Shown here piece after piece: positions 1-9,730 of a stretch of 64,000 bases of DNA (its first letter is position 1; each line of letters begins with the position of its first letter). A program made the position numbers and the translations under genes. A model generated the notes under the pieces. It saw only the letters and a list, made by a program, of their open reading frames with translations. It did not search any database and was not told where the DNA came from. Origin of the DNA: Pseudomonas sp. Leaf58 (GTDB lineage: Bacteria > Pseudomonadota > Gammaproteobacteria > Pseudomonadales > Pseudomonadaceae); the NCBI RefSeq assembly GCF_003627215.1, contig NZ_CP032677.1, positions 3,601,501-3,665,500 on the forward strand. Reading direction: 5' to 3'.

Positions 1-1964
1 CGGGCAGCATGACCGTGCTCGACAGCGCGCTGATCCGTGCCAGCGGTGCCCGTGACATCCCCGAACTGCTGCGCCTGGTGCCGGGCATGATGATCGGCTA
101 CGGCGCCGGCAACCAACCCACGGTCAACTACCACGGCAGCAACGTCAACGACGCACGACGCATGCAGGTGCTGATCGATGGCCGTTCGGTGTACCGCGCT
201 GGCCTGGCCACGGTGGACTGGAGCGACATCCCCCTGGCCATGGAGGACATCGAGCGTATCGAGGTGTTCCGTGGCCCCAACACGGTCAGTTACGGCGCCA
301 ACGCGCTGATGGCGGTGGTCAACATCCTCACCCGCAACCCCGCTGACAGCCATGGCACGCGGCTGAAAATCACCCGCGGCCAGGATGGCATCAACGACTT
401 CTATAGCAGCCACGGCTTCGGCTGGGATGGCGGCGACATGCGCCTGTCGCTGTCCGGCCAGCAGGACGATGGCTTCGACGAGAACCAGTTCGGCCAGGAT
501 TACCGCGACAGCCGCCGGCTTACCCGCTTCAACCTCAGCGCCAGCCACAACCTGGCGGTCGACCAGACCTTGGAATGGCAACTGGCGGCAAAGGAAGGCA
601 GTAACCAACGGCCTTATACCTACCAGCCGGTCTTCGCCAAATACGAGGCAGGCAACGACGCTGACGTCAGCGCCAAGGACTACGCCGGGTCTTTGCGCTG
701 GACCAAGGACTTCAGCTCCGAGCACAGTCTCTATATCCAAGGCGCCGCCCAGCATTTTGACCGTCAACAGGTGTGGCGCGCTTGTGACGCGTTGCAGTCG
801 TTCAGCCCTGAATTGACCCAGCTCTGGCAAACGAACCCTGACTTCGCCGAAAAAGTGGCACGCGGCATCGCTACCGGAGTGCCTCTTTCGACCAACGACC
901 CGGTGCTCCAAGGGCTTGTGCAAAAGGTGCAACAGCAATGGGCCAACGGCGGTAAGCAGCAAGTGTGCGGCGATGTCGACCAGAGCACCCGCGAAACCCG
1001 CTACGACCTGGAAATCCAGGACACCTTGAGCCTGACCGACAACCTGCGCCTGCTCAGCGGCATGAACTACCGCTATGATCGTGCCGACTCGCAGACCTAT
1101 TTCAACGGCAGCCTCGACGACCAGACCTGGCGCCTGTTCGGCCAGCTGGAATGGCGTGCCGACGAGCATTGGATCCTGCAGGGCGGCGCCATGTTCGAGG
1201 ACTCGCGGCTGTCGGGCAGCTCGCTGACCCCACGGGTGGCAGTCAACTACTTGATCACCCCGCGTCATGGCTTGCGCGCAGTGTATTCCGAGGCGGTGCG
1301 CTCGCCTGACATGTTCGAGAACAACGTCAACTGGAGCTATACGGTCAAGAACCTGACCCCGAATGCGTTCGGCCTGCAAAACGGCGAGTACTTCGTCAAG
1401 ACCCGCGGCCCGGGCGACCTCGATCAAGAACGCATGCGCTCGCGCGAGCTGGGCTACAACGGCTATTTCAGCGACATCGACCTGAGCATGGACGTGAAGC
1501 TGTTCTACGACGAGATCACCGGCATGATCAGCGAGCCCCTGAAAAACAACCAGTACATCGCCAGCAACGCCAACAAGGCCCGGTTCAGCGGCAGCGAGGC
1601 GCAGCTGGACTGGCGCCTCAGCCTGCGCGACCGCCTGCGCCTGACCTACGCCTATGTCGATGCCTGGGCCAGCAACCCCGACGACCGCCGCCTCAGTGCG
1701 CGCAACAGCGGCTCGGCCGGGTGGATGCGCGAATGGGGCGACGGCTGGTCGAGCGCGCTGTTCTATTACGGCGACGATGCGCTCAACCAGTACCGTTATG
1801 AGCGCCTGGACCTGCGCTTGGCCAAACGCTTACAGGTGTACGGCAGTAGCCTGGAGCTGGCGGCACTCTGGCAACAGCGCCTGGACGATGAACCGACCAC
1901 GGCGAGCCAGAACCGCTTTGACAGCCGCCACCGCCTGAGCGTCAGTGCGGAGCTGGAGTTCTGA
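1..1964 (+). CDS. TonB-dependent outer-membrane receptor (5' end outside window)
   Basis: The visible 651 residues begin inside the plug domain (MTVLDSALIRASGARDIPELL, then an IERIEVFRGPNTVSYGANAL stretch typical of plug domains) and run through a long beta-barrel to a C-terminal phenylalanine (ELEF), the usual outer-membrane sorting signal. The frame is open to base 1, so the signal peptide, TonB box and true start lie upstream; the ATG at 9 is internal. The ligand cannot be read. Its stop overlaps the start of the next gene (TGATG at 1962-1966), so it heads a coupled operon with a periplasmic binding protein and a hybrid kinase, which suggests sensing as well as uptake. Confidence 0.9.
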   Translation, partial: GSMTVLDSALIRASGARDIPELLRLVPGMMIGYGAGNQPTVNYHGSNVNDARRMQVLIDGRSVYRAGLATVDWSDIPLAMEDIERIEVFRGPNTVSYGANALMAVVNILTRNPADSHGTRLKITRGQDGINDFYSSHGFGWDGGDMRLSLSGQQDDGFDENQFGQDYRDSRRLTRFNLSASHNLAVDQTLEWQLAAKEGSNQRPYTYQPVFAKYEAGNDADVSAKDYAGSLRWTKDFSSEHSLYIQGAAQHFDRQQVWRACDALQSFSPELTQLWQTNPDFAEKVARGIATGVPLSTNDPVLQGLVQKVQQQWANGGKQQVCGDVDQSTRETRYDLEIQDTLSLTDNLRLLSGMNYRYDRADSQTYFNGSLDDQTWRLFGQLEWRADEHWILQGGAMFEDSRLSGSSLTPRVAVNYLITPRHGLRAVYSEAVRSPDMFENNVNWSYTVKNLTPNAFGLQNGEYFVKTRGPGDLDQERMRSRELGYNGYFSDIDLSMDVKLFYDEITGMISEPLKNNQYIASNANKARFSGSEAQLDWRLSLRDRLRLTYAYVDAWASNPDDRRLSARNSGSAGWMREWGDGWSSALFYYGDDALNQYRYERLDLRLAKRLQVYGSSLELAALWQQRLDDEPTTASQNRFDSRHRLSVSAELEF

Positions 1965-2851
1965 TGGCCCTGCTGCGCCTGTTGTTGCTGTGCCTATGGC
2001 CGTTGGGGCCACTGTCTGCCAGCGAAATCCTGCTGGTGGGCGCACAAGACCAGCCCGGCATTCGCAGTTTCGTCGCAGCGCTGGAAAGCCGCCGGCCGCA
2101 CGATCATGTGCATTTCCAGACCACCGCCGAGCTACCACGCCCAGGTAAGCTAAAGACCGACCAACGCCTGGTGTTACTCGACAATGCCGCACTGGAGTGG
2201 CGCCTGGGGGACAACGCCGGCCCGCCGGCCCTGGCTATGCGGGTGAGCCGGGTAGAGGCTGAACAGCGCCTGGGAAAGTCGCGCCCTCCGTTCCTCACCC
2301 TGTTGTGGAGTGACCCGCCGCTGGGCCGGCAACTGCGCCTGGCGCGCTACCTGCTGCCACAAGCCCAACGCATTGGTGTGCTGTACGGTGAGCACAGCGG
2401 CTTCTTGCTCGAAGAGCTGCGCCATGCCGCCCGCCCGCTGGGCCTGGAGATCATTGCGCAGAACTGGCCCGACCCGCGCGACAGCCGGCCGCTGCAAGCG
2501 TTGTTGGCCAACAGTGACGTGCTGTTAGGCCTGGACGACCCCGACCTGTACAACTCCAAGACCGCCAAGAACCTGCTGTTAAGCAGTTACGGCCGGCAGA
2601 TGGCGCTGATAGGCCCGAACGCGGGCTTCGTCCGCGCGGGCGCTTTGGCCAGCACTTACAGCGACCAGGACGACTGGCTGGCGGTGCTCGACCAGTTGCT
2701 CGACCAGCCGCCAGCGCGCTGGCCGCGTAGCGTGTACCCGGCACGCTTCGGCGTTAGTGGCAACCAGCAGGTGGCGCGCGCCCTAGGCCTGGAACCGATC
2801 GATCCGAACGCCGCCGCCAAGGCCCTGGCCGCAGGAGAACCGACCCCATGA
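1964..2851 (+). CDS. Exported substrate-binding-like protein
   Basis: This 295-residue protein has an N-terminal signal peptide (hydrophobic [17 protein letters not shown], cleavage probably near SA-SE) followed by an alpha/beta fold resembling ABC-type periplasmic binding proteins of the TrpX/COG2984 kind. No permease or ATPase gene is adjacent. The start shares one base with the receptor stop and the end overlaps the kinase start by 4 bp, so the three products are probably made together. A likely role is presenting a periplasmic signal to the kinase; this is inference from context. Confidence 0.75.
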   Translation: MALLRLLLLCLWPLGPLSASEILLVGAQDQPGIRSFVAALESRRPHDHVHFQTTAELPRPGKLKTDQRLVLLDNAALEWRLGDNAGPPALAMRVSRVEAEQRLGKSRPPFLTLLWSDPPLGRQLRLARYLLPQAQRIGVLYGEHSGFLLEELRHAARPLGLEIIAQNWPDPRDSRPLQALLANSDVLLGLDDPDLYNSKTAKNLLLSSYGRQMALIGPNAGFVRAGALASTYSDQDDWLAVLDQLLDQPPARWPRSVYPARFGVSGNQQVARALGLEPIDPNAAAKALAAGEPTP

Positions 2852-4779
2852 GCAAGCGCCTGAGCTGGGACATTCACACTCGCACGCAGATCATCAGCCT
2901 CGGCCCGGCCCTGCTGCTGACCCTGCTGCTGATCAGCTTTTTCACCTTCGTGCGTATCCAAGACCTGCGCCAGGAACTGAACCACACCGGGCAGCTGATC
3001 GCCAACCAGTTGGCGCCGGCCTCGGAATACGGTGTGATTTCGGGTAATAACGAAGTGCTCGAAGGCCTGATGCGCGCCACCCTCAGCATCCCCCACGTGC
3101 GCTTCCTCGAGGTGCAGGACAGCCGCAACCACATTCTGGTGTACGTCGAGCAGTCCGACGAAAGCGCCAACCGTGCGCAGCAGGTGGAAGTATTCCAGGC
3201 GCCCATTCGCCTGCAGCAAATCCGCCTGGACAACGACTTCCTGCAACAGGGCAAGGCCACCACCCCGGCCATCGGCGACGACTACCTAGGGCGGGTGATC
3301 GTTGGCATGTCCGATGGTGCCTTCAGCCAGCGCCAGAAAGAAATCGTGATCAAGGCCGGCATCCTCGCGCTGTTCGCCCTACTGTTCACCTTTTTGCTGG
3401 CGCGCCGCCTGGCCCTGAGCCTGGCCAAGCCGATCAGCGACATGGGCGATGCGGTCAAGGCTATCCAGCAGGGCGAGTACAGCACCCTGTTACCGGTGGT
3501 CGATGACAGTGAGCTAGGCCACCTGGCGCGCCACATCAACAACCTGGCCCACGCCCTGGAGCAGGCCAGCGCGGAACAGAAGCAGGCCATTGCCGAACTG
3601 GTCCAGGCTCGCGAAGAAGCCGAACAGGCCAACCGTGCCAAATCGGACTTTCTGGCGATGATGAGCCACGAGCTGCGCACACCGATGAATGGCGTGCTGG
3701 GCATGCTGCAGTTGCTGGAAACCACGCCTTTGAGCAACGAGCAGGCCGATTACACCGCGGTGGCCAGTGAATCCACTGGGCACCTGCTGAAGGTCATCAA
3801 CGACATCCTCGACTTCTCGCGCATCGAGCGCGCCGCGCTACAACTGGAACACATCGACTTCAACCTGGGCGAGCTGATCACCAGCAGCGTCCAGTCGTTC
3901 CAGCACAGCGCCCAGCAGCGCGGCCTCGGTCTGCACTTGCAATTACCGGCGGGGATCGAGCAGTTGCAGGTCAATGGCGACCCCACACGCATCCGCCAGA
4001 TTCTGCTGAACCTGATAGGCAACGCCCTGAAGTTCACCGAACGCGGCCAGGTGCAGGTCGAGGCGCGCTGGCAGGTGCTGGACCGCCAACTGATCTGGCT
4101 AAGCTGCAGCGTGCGCGACACCGGTATTGGCATCGACAACGCGCGCCTGGAAATGATGTTCGTCGCCTTCCAGCAAGCCGACAGCTCGATTTCCCGTCGC
4201 TATGGTGGCACCGGGCTGGGCTTGTCGATCGCCCGTACCCTGGCCGAACGCATGGGCGGCAAGCTTCGCGGCGAAAGCCGTGAAGGCCTGGGCTCGACCT
4301 TTACCCTGGAAATGCCTTTGGCTCTGGCCAGCCCTGCCCTCGTTCAGCTGACGGCGCCCATGGATGCGCCAGCGACGGTGGCCGACAATGATCAGGTCCT
4401 GCTGGTAGAGGATAATCCGGTCAACCAGAGTGTCATCGCGGCCATGCTGCGCAGCCTGGGGCTGGCGGTATGCACGGTCGAAGACGGCCTGGAGGCGGTC
4501 GAACGGGTCAGCCAGCAGCGCTTTGCTGCCGTGCTGATGGACTGCCGCCTGCCGCATCTGGACGGCTATGAAGCCACCCGGCGCATCCGCCAGTTGCCCA
4601 ACGGCACCGGGCTACCGATCATCGCCCTGACCGCCAACGCCTTGCAGGGCGACCGCGAGCGCTGCATGGCCGCCGGCATGGACGACTACCTGAGCAAACC
4701 CTTGCGCCGCACCGAACTGCAGCGCGTGCTGCAGCGCTGGCTACCCGGTCAGACAACCGCGACTGGCGATAAATGCTAA
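2848..4779 (+). CDS. Hybrid sensor histidine kinase
   Basis: The 643-residue product has a membrane segment (about 18-37), a periplasmic region of about 130 residues resembling the CHASE8/YfiN-type sensor domain, a second membrane segment (about 169-187), and HAMP (about 190-242). A HisKA box follows with phospho-acceptor His274 ([12 protein letters not shown]), then an HATPase domain with N box ([11 protein letters not shown]), DTGIGID and GTGLGL. A C-terminal receiver carries the phospho-acceptor Asp565 ([12 protein letters not shown]). No Hpt domain is present, so phosphotransfer to another protein is expected. It starts with a 4-bp ATGA overlap on the binding-protein gene. Target and ligand are unknown. 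Confidence 0.92.
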   Translation: MSKRLSWDIHTRTQIISLGPALLLTLLLISFFTFVRIQDLRQELNHTGQLIANQLAPASEYGVISGNNEVLEGLMRATLSIPHVRFLEVQDSRNHILVYVEQSDESANRAQQVEVFQAPIRLQQIRLDNDFLQQGKATTPAIGDDYLGRVIVGMSDGAFSQRQKEIVIKAGILALFALLFTFLLARRLALSLAKPISDMGDAVKAIQQGEYSTLLPVVDDSELGHLARHINNLAHALEQASAEQKQAIAELVQAREEAEQANRAKSDFLAMMSHELRTPMNGVLGMLQLLETTPLSNEQADYTAVASESTGHLLKVINDILDFSRIERAALQLEHIDFNLGELITSSVQSFQHSAQQRGLGLHLQLPAGIEQLQVNGDPTRIRQILLNLIGNALKFTERGQVQVEARWQVLDRQLIWLSCSVRDTGIGIDNARLEMMFVAFQQADSSISRRYGGTGLGLSIARTLAERMGGKLRGESREGLGSTFTLEMPLALASPALVQLTAPMDAPATVADNDQVLLVEDNPVNQSVIAAMLRSLGLAVCTVEDGLEAVERVSQQRFAAVLMDCRLPHLDGYEATRRIRQLPNGTGLPIIALTANALQGDRERCMAAGMDDYLSKPLRRTELQRVLQRWLPGQTTATGDKC

Positions 4780-4986
4780 AGTGCGGCAGTCTTAAACACT
4801 GGACAGGACCTTCATCGGACCTGAAAATAGACGTTTCAGTGCACACCTGTACTTCTTTCGCCAGGTGCACTGTGACTTTCACCACAACGCAATAGTCTAC
4901 CTGTAGGCTGCCGCCCCGAAGCTGTAGGTTTTCGGGCCGGTCGGGAAGATTCATCCCCTGCCACAGGGGGTTATTGAGGAGCTCGC
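4780..4986 (+). promoter_or_regulatory. fabA upstream region with inverted repeats
   Basis: This stretch has no ORF and must hold the fabAB promoter. It contains an imperfect inverted repeat at 4837-4872 (CAGTGCACACCTG, 12-nt loop, CAGGTGCACTG) and a small hairpin at 4955-4969 (CCCCTG CCA CAGGGG) just before the GAGGAG ribosome binding site at 4976-4981. In pseudomonads fabAB is controlled by the TetR-type regulator DesT; whether either repeat is its operator cannot be decided from sequence alone. Confidence 0.45.
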
Positions 4987-5502
4987 ATGACCAAACAACA
5001 CGCCTTTACTCGGGAAGACCTGCTGCGCTGCAGTCGCGGTGAGCTGTTCGGCCCAGGTAATGCGCAACTGCCCGCGCCGAACATGCTGATGGTCGATCGC
5101 ATCACCCATATCAGCGAAGAAGGCGGCAAGTACGGCAAAGGTGAATTGGTCGCCGAGCTGGATATCACCCCAGACCTGTGGTTCTTCGCCTGCCACTTCG
5201 AAGGCGATCCAGTGATGCCGGGCTGCCTGGGCCTCGACGCCATGTGGCAGTTGGTAGGCTTCTTCCTCGGCTGGCAGGGCCTGCCGGGCCGCGGTCGCGC
5301 CCTGGGTTCGGGCGAGGTGAAGTTCTTCGGCCAGGTATTGCCTACCGCCAAGAAAGTCACTTACAACATTCACATCAAGCGCGTCCTGAAGGGCAAGCTG
5401 AACATGGCCATCGCCGATGGCTCGGTCAGCGTCGACGGCCGCGAGATCTACACTGCCGAAGGCCTGCGGGTCGGCGTGTTCACCTCCACTGACAATTTCT
5501 AA
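4987..5502 (+). CDS. fabA: 3-hydroxydecanoyl-ACP dehydratase/isomerase
   Basis: FabA dehydrates 3-hydroxydecanoyl-ACP and isomerises trans-2- to cis-3-decenoyl-ACP, the entry into anaerobic-type unsaturated fatty acid synthesis in the cytoplasm. The 171 residues match the family length. The catalytic His70 ([11 protein letters not shown]) and Asp84 (GLDAMWQ) sit exactly at the E. coli positions. GAGGAG at 4976-4981 sets the start. fabB follows 11 bp downstream, the usual fabAB operon. Confidence 0.98.
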   Translation: MTKQHAFTREDLLRCSRGELFGPGNAQLPAPNMLMVDRITHISEEGGKYGKGELVAELDITPDLWFFACHFEGDPVMPGCLGLDAMWQLVGFFLGWQGLPGRGRALGSGEVKFFGQVLPTAKKVTYNIHIKRVLKGKLNMAIADGSVSVDGREIYTAEGLRVGVFTSTDNF

Positions 5503-5513
5503 GGGTTATTCGC

Positions 5514-6734
5514 ATGCGCCGCGTCGTTATCACTGGTCTGGGCATCGTATCGTGCCTGGGCAATGACAAAGCTACCGTCACCGAAAACCTGCGCAACAGC
5601 CGTCCGGGTATCCGTTACAACCCGGAATACAAGGAAATGGGGCTGCGTAGCCAGGTTTCCGGGTCCATCGACCTCAACCTCGAAGAACTGATCGACCGCA
5701 AGGTCTACCGCTTCGTCGGCCACGCTGCTGCCTACGCCTACCTGGCGATGCAGGACGCGATCAAGGACTCTGGCCTGACCGAAGAGCAGGTTTCCAGCCC
5801 GCGTACCGGCCTGGTGGCTGGCTCTGGCGGCGCCTCGACCCTGAACCAGATGGAAGCGCTGGATACCCTGCGCGAGAAAGGCGTCAAGCGCGTCGGCCCA
5901 TACCGCGTCACCCGCACCATGGGCAGCACCGTATCGGCGTGCCTGGCCACCCCGTTCAAGATCAAGGGCATCAACTACTCGATCTCGTCGGCCTGCGCGA
6001 CTTCGGCACACTGCATCGGCACCGCCATGGAGCAGATCCAGTGGGGCAAGCAGGATATCGTCTTCGCCGGTGGCGGTGAAGAAGAGCACTGGAGCCAGTC
6101 GTTCCTGTTCGATGCCATGGGCGCCCTGTCGACCAAGCGCAACGAAACCCCGGAATTGGCCTCGCGCGCCTACGATGCCGACCGCGATGGCTTCGTCATC
6201 GCCGGTGGTGGCGGTATGGTGGTGGTCGAGGAGCTGGAACACGCCCTGGCCCGTGGCGCCAAGATCTACGCCGAAATCGTGGGCTACGGTGCCACTTCCG
6301 ACGGCTACGACATGGTTGCCCCGAGCGGCGAAGGTGCCATTCGCTGCATGCAGCAGGCGCTGTCCACCGTCGACACGCCGATCGATTACCTGAACACCCA
6401 CGGCACCTCGACCCCGGTCGGCGACGTTGCCGAGATCAAGGGCGTTCGCGCGGTATTCGGCGACAAGGCACCGAAAATCAGCTCGACCAAGAGCCTGTCG
6501 GGCCACTCGCTGGGCGCCGCAGGCGTGCACGAGGCGATCTACTGCCTGCTGATGATGGAAAACAACTTCATCGCCGGCTCCGCCAACATCGACGAGCTGG
6601 ACCCGGAGGTCGCCGACCTGCCGATCCTGCGCAAGACCGAAGAAAACGCCAAGATCGACACGGTCATGAGCAACAGCTTCGGCTTTGGCGGCACCAACGC
6701 CACCCTGGTGCTCAAGCGCTGGGAAGGCAAGTAA
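5514..6734 (+). CDS. fabB: 3-oxoacyl-ACP synthase I
   Basis: FabB condenses malonyl-ACP with acyl-ACP and elongates the cis-3-decenoyl-ACP made by FabA. The 406-residue protein carries the KAS triad: Cys161 (SSACATSAH), His296 ([11 protein letters not shown]) and His331 (SGHSLGAAG). It is the second gene of the fabAB operon and is closed by a strong hairpin terminator. Confidence 0.98.
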   Translation: MRRVVITGLGIVSCLGNDKATVTENLRNSRPGIRYNPEYKEMGLRSQVSGSIDLNLEELIDRKVYRFVGHAAAYAYLAMQDAIKDSGLTEEQVSSPRTGLVAGSGGASTLNQMEALDTLREKGVKRVGPYRVTRTMGSTVSACLATPFKIKGINYSISSACATSAHCIGTAMEQIQWGKQDIVFAGGGEEEHWSQSFLFDAMGALSTKRNETPELASRAYDADRDGFVIAGGGGMVVVEELEHALARGAKIYAEIVGYGATSDGYDMVAPSGEGAIRCMQQALSTVDTPIDYLNTHGTSTPVGDVAEIKGVRAVFGDKAPKISSTKSLSGHSLGAAGVHEAIYCLLMMENNFIAGSANIDELDPEVADLPILRKTEENAKIDTVMSNSFGFGGTNATLVLKRWEGK

Positions 6735-6752
6735 GACGCTGACGCGGTAACC

Positions 6753-6783
6753 GAAAACGCCCCGACTGGTTCGGGGCGTTTTC
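6753..6783 (+). terminator. Rho-independent terminator of fabAB
   Basis: A stem AAAACGCCCCG / CGGGGCGTTTT with a 7-8 nt loop lies 20 bp after the fabB stop and ends in T residues. Confidence 0.9.
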
Positions 6784-6799
6784 ATTTGTGTCGCCTGTG

Positions 6800-6899
6800 C
6801 CGGCCTCTTCGCGGGCATGCCCGCTCCCACAGGCACTGCACAGGCTTTGGGATCTGCGCCCCCCTGTGGGAGCTGGCTTGCCGGCGATAGGGCCAGCAC
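6800..6899. repeat. REP pair in inverted orientation
   Basis: Two pseudomonad REP palindromes face each other: 6800-6833 (GGCCTCTTCGCGGGCATGCC then CGCTCCCACAGG) and 6863-6899 (CCTGTGGGAGCTGGCTTGCC followed by GGCGATAGGGCC). They belong to two sequence variants. They lie in the gap between the convergent fabB and amidohydrolase genes, the usual place for such elements. Confidence 0.85.
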
Positions 6900-6908
6900 A
6901 GGCAACCA

Positions 6909-7913
6909 TTATCTCTGCTTGGGCAGCACAGCCAGGAAGTTATCCCTGGCCACTTTGTTGGCCACCTGTTCCGGCAAGGCATCCAGAAACGGCCTGAAGC
7001 CGTGCATCTGCTCCCCCAGGCTACCAAACCGCCCCACCACATCCGACCCCAGCATGAACCGCTCCGGGTACTTCTCGACCAACGCTACCCACTCCTGGCG
7101 GGGTACGCCCCGACTATCCAGCAGATAAGGCTCCAGCACGCTCCACGACAGGTCGACATACAGGTTTGGGTATTCCTCCAGCAACCGCGTCAGCACCGGC
7201 AGCAGAAAGTCCATCTGCGTCTGGTGGCGGTGAATTTCCAGGCTGCTGCCGGCGTGCGCCCAGATGAACCGCGTGTGCGGGTGGTTGCGCAGCGGCTCTT
7301 CAATCTCTGCCAGGTACAGCGGGTTGCGCTCGCGCTTGGAGGTGATGTTGGAATGCAGCAGCACCGGCAGGTCGCGTTCGGCCGCCAGGTGGTAGATACG
7401 CGTCATGGCTTCGTTGTTGGCGCGCGGCGTGTCACCGCTGGTCAGTGCCGTGAGGTCATCGTGGCGGGTGAATTCCTCGCCAATGCCCTGCCACAGCCCT
7501 GGGTACAAGGCGAGCATACGCTCAATATGGCTAACCGCATTTTTGTCCACCGGGTTGAAGCCGGTCAAAAAAGCATGAAAACGCTTGCGCTGGTCGCCAG
7601 GCAATTGCTGCAACGCCGCCGCCACGTAGATGTCGGTGGCGCTGTACCAGTAAGCATCGGCATCGTCACCGGCGTAATAGCGCGGGCGCTTGGGCTCGTC
7701 TTCATGCCATTTCTTAGCCACCGGAATGCCAGAAATCATCGACTGCTCGATGCCCGCGGCGTCCATGGCCTTGATTAACGCCGGCATGCCTTCGCTTTCC
7801 TGGAAGAAATCGACATAGTGCAGGTGGGCATCGCTGTAGCGGTAGTCACGTGCTTGTACCACTTGGCATAGCCAAGCGAACAACAGCGCGCCGGCCAGCG
7901 CTCTGGCTATCAT
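6909..7913 (-). CDS. Exported amidohydrolase family protein
   Basis: A 334-residue TIM-barrel metal-dependent hydrolase of the amidohydrolase-2 type with a signal peptide (MIARALAGALLFAWLCQVVQA). Metal-binding motifs are visible: HLH (SDAHLHYVD), LLHSN, WAHAG and the late Asp in MLGSDVVG. The start at 7913 is set by AAGGA about 8 bases upstream; the longer frame to 8252 would cover the opposite-strand pirin gene. The substrate is unknown. Confidence 0.85.
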   Translation of the reverse strand: MIARALAGALLFAWLCQVVQARDYRYSDAHLHYVDFFQESEGMPALIKAMDAAGIEQSMISGIPVAKKWHEDEPKRPRYYAGDDADAYWYSATDIYVAAALQQLPGDQRKRFHAFLTGFNPVDKNAVSHIERMLALYPGLWQGIGEEFTRHDDLTALTSGDTPRANNEAMTRIYHLAAERDLPVLLHSNITSKRERNPLYLAEIEEPLRNHPHTRFIWAHAGSSLEIHRHQTQMDFLLPVLTRLLEEYPNLYVDLSWSVLEPYLLDSRGVPRQEWVALVEKYPERFMLGSDVVGRFGSLGEQMHGFRPFLDALPEQVANKVARDNFLAVLPKQR

Positions 7914-8030
7914 GGGCAGCGTCCTTTTCCAAGTGCGAACCCAGTAGACCGGCCAACAAACGAGACGGTTCAGCCGGGCTGGGCAAACCGCTATGCTTGG
8001 GGCATTTCCACCTTGCCTGGAGCCACTCCC

Positions 8031-8894
8031 ATGAGCAGCCCTTTGGTCATCCGCCCGCGCGCTGAATCGGTCGAGGGCCAGCCGATCCTGCGCCCGCTGC
8101 CGTCGGCCCAGTGCCGCAGCGTTGGCCCGTTCGTGTTCTTCGACCATATGCTCGAAACCGACTATGCCCCAGGGCATGGCATGGACATCCGCCAGCACCC
8201 GCATATCGGCCTGTCTACCCTGACCTACCTGTTCGAAGGGGCAATCCTGCACAAGGACAGCCTAGGCTCGGCGCAGCGGGTGCTACCCGGTGACGTCAGC
8301 TGGATGACCGCAGGTAGCGGCGTGGCCCACGTCGAGCGCACGCCTGCAGATGCCCTGGCCCATGGTTCACGCTTGCATGGGTTGCAGGTGTGGCTGGCGT
8401 CGCCGCGCGAGCACGAACAAGGCCCGCCGAGCTACAGCCACCACCCGGCTGCCAGCCTGCCGGTCAGTGACAACCTGGGGGTGCGTATCTGCATGATTGC
8501 CGGCAGCGGGTTCTGCCTGGAATCGCCGGTGCCGGTACTCTCCCCCACCCTTTACGCGCACGTACAGATGCAGCCGGCGACGACCTTGCAGGTGCCGAAT
8601 GAGCAGCCGCAGCGGGCGCTGTACCTGCTCGATGGTGAGCTGATGATGGACGATGAACAGGTTGAGGCCTGCTGCCTGATCGTGTTGCCGGAGGGTGAAG
8701 AGGTAACGCTGTATGCGGAACAGGAATGCCAACTGGTGCTGATTGGCGGTGCGCCACTGGATGGGCCGCGGCGGATGAACTGGAATTTTGTCGCCAGCGA
8801 CCCGGAGCTGATCGAGCAGGCCAGGGCCAGGTGGGCAGCAGGGGACTGGCCGAGGGTGCCGGGGGAAACCTCAAGAATCGAATTGCCGCGTTGA
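8031..8894 (+). CDS. Pirin family protein
   Basis: A 287-residue bicupin of the pirin family. The N-terminal cupin has the metal-binding pattern HMLETD..HPHIGLSTLTY and the TAGSGVAHVER motif; the C-terminal part fits the pirin_C domain. The ATG at 8031 follows TGGAG at 8018-8022. A TTG at 8013 would add six residues but has no ribosome binding site. Pirins include quercetin dioxygenases and redox regulators; the specific role here is unknown. Confidence 0.9.
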   Translation: MSSPLVIRPRAESVEGQPILRPLPSAQCRSVGPFVFFDHMLETDYAPGHGMDIRQHPHIGLSTLTYLFEGAILHKDSLGSAQRVLPGDVSWMTAGSGVAHVERTPADALAHGSRLHGLQVWLASPREHEQGPPSYSHHPAASLPVSDNLGVRICMIAGSGFCLESPVPVLSPTLYAHVQMQPATTLQVPNEQPQRALYLLDGELMMDDEQVEACCLIVLPEGEEVTLYAEQECQLVLIGGAPLDGPRRMNWNFVASDPELIEQARARWAAGDWPRVPGETSRIELPR

Positions 8895-8925
8895 TTTCGG
8901 GGCTGCTTTGCAGCCCCTTGCAATC

Positions 8926-9651
8926 TCAGCGCTGGAACACCTCAGTCAGCAGGTTATGCATCGAGCGGAACGCCCGCTCCGAGGTGCGCCGGTCATACTG
9001 CATCTTGCCCGGCACATTGGCGCCCGGGTCGGTAAACGAGTGCACCGCACCGCCATAGCTCAACAACTGCCAGTCGACTTTGGCCGCGTTCATCTCTTCT
9101 TCGAACGCCGGCAACTGCTCTTTCGGCACCAACGGGTCGGCAGCGCCATGCAGCACCAGCACCGAGCCCTTGATGCGCTTGGCATCCTCAGGGTTCGGTG
9201 TGTCCAAGGTACCGTGGAACGATACAGCCGCACGCAAATCGGCACCGGTTCGCGCCAACTCCAGCGCACAGCAACCACCGAAGCAGAAACCAAAGGTGGC
9301 GACCTTGCCCGGCTCCAACAGCGCCTTCGATTGCCCCAACAACTGCGCCAAGGCCTCTTGCATGCGCTTGCGCAGTTCACCACGGTCGTTCTTCAGCGGC
9401 ATCATCGCCGCGCCGGCCTCATCGGCATTGGACGGGCGCACCGATTGCCCGTAAAGGTCGGCAATCAGTACCACATAGCCCTTCTCGGCCACTTCCTTGG
9501 CGATGCGTTCGGCCCCTTCAGCAATGCCCATCCAGTTCGGCGCCATCACCAGGCCTGGGCGGCCCAGCGCACCCGGCTCGTACACCAGGCGGCTTTCATA
9601 CGCCTTGCCGGACAGGTGATAGACCAGCGATTCGACGATTACTTTGCTCAT
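8926..9651 (-). CDS. Dienelactone hydrolase family protein
   Basis: A 241-residue alpha/beta hydrolase with the dienelactone hydrolase triad Cys123 (GFCFGGCC), Asp172 (GAADPLVP) and His204 (GGAVHSFTD). The start at 9651 is preceded by AAGGAG with 6-base spacing. It has no aromatic-degradation neighbours, so it is probably a general hydrolase. It lies downstream of htpG beyond that gene's terminator and probably has its own promoter. Confidence 0.9.
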   Translation of the reverse strand: MSKVIVESLVYHLSGKAYESRLVYEPGALGRPGLVMAPNWMGIAEGAERIAKEVAEKGYVVLIADLYGQSVRPSNADEAGAAMMPLKNDRGELRKRMQEALAQLLGQSKALLEPGKVATFGFCFGGCCALELARTGADLRAAVSFHGTLDTPNPEDAKRIKGSVLVLHGAADPLVPKEQLPAFEEEMNAAKVDWQLLSYGGAVHSFTDPGANVPGKMQYDRRTSERAFRSMHNLLTEVFQR

Positions 9652-9692
9652 CAAGCACTCCTTTGGCTCTCATCTTGAAAACGCCCGCCATG

Positions 9693-9717
9693 AAAAAAGC
9701 CCGCCGAAGCGGGCTTT
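9693..9717 (-). terminator. Rho-independent terminator of htpG
   Basis: A stem AAAGCCCGC-CGAA-GCGGGCTTT, followed on the minus strand by a run of six T, lies directly after the htpG stop. Confidence 0.9.
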
Positions 9718-9730
9718 CCTAACCATCAAC

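Noticed and set aside
6909..8252. A 447-residue amidohydrolase start
   Set aside because: The extension covers the opposite-strand pirin gene; a signal peptide and AAGGA site support the start at 7913.
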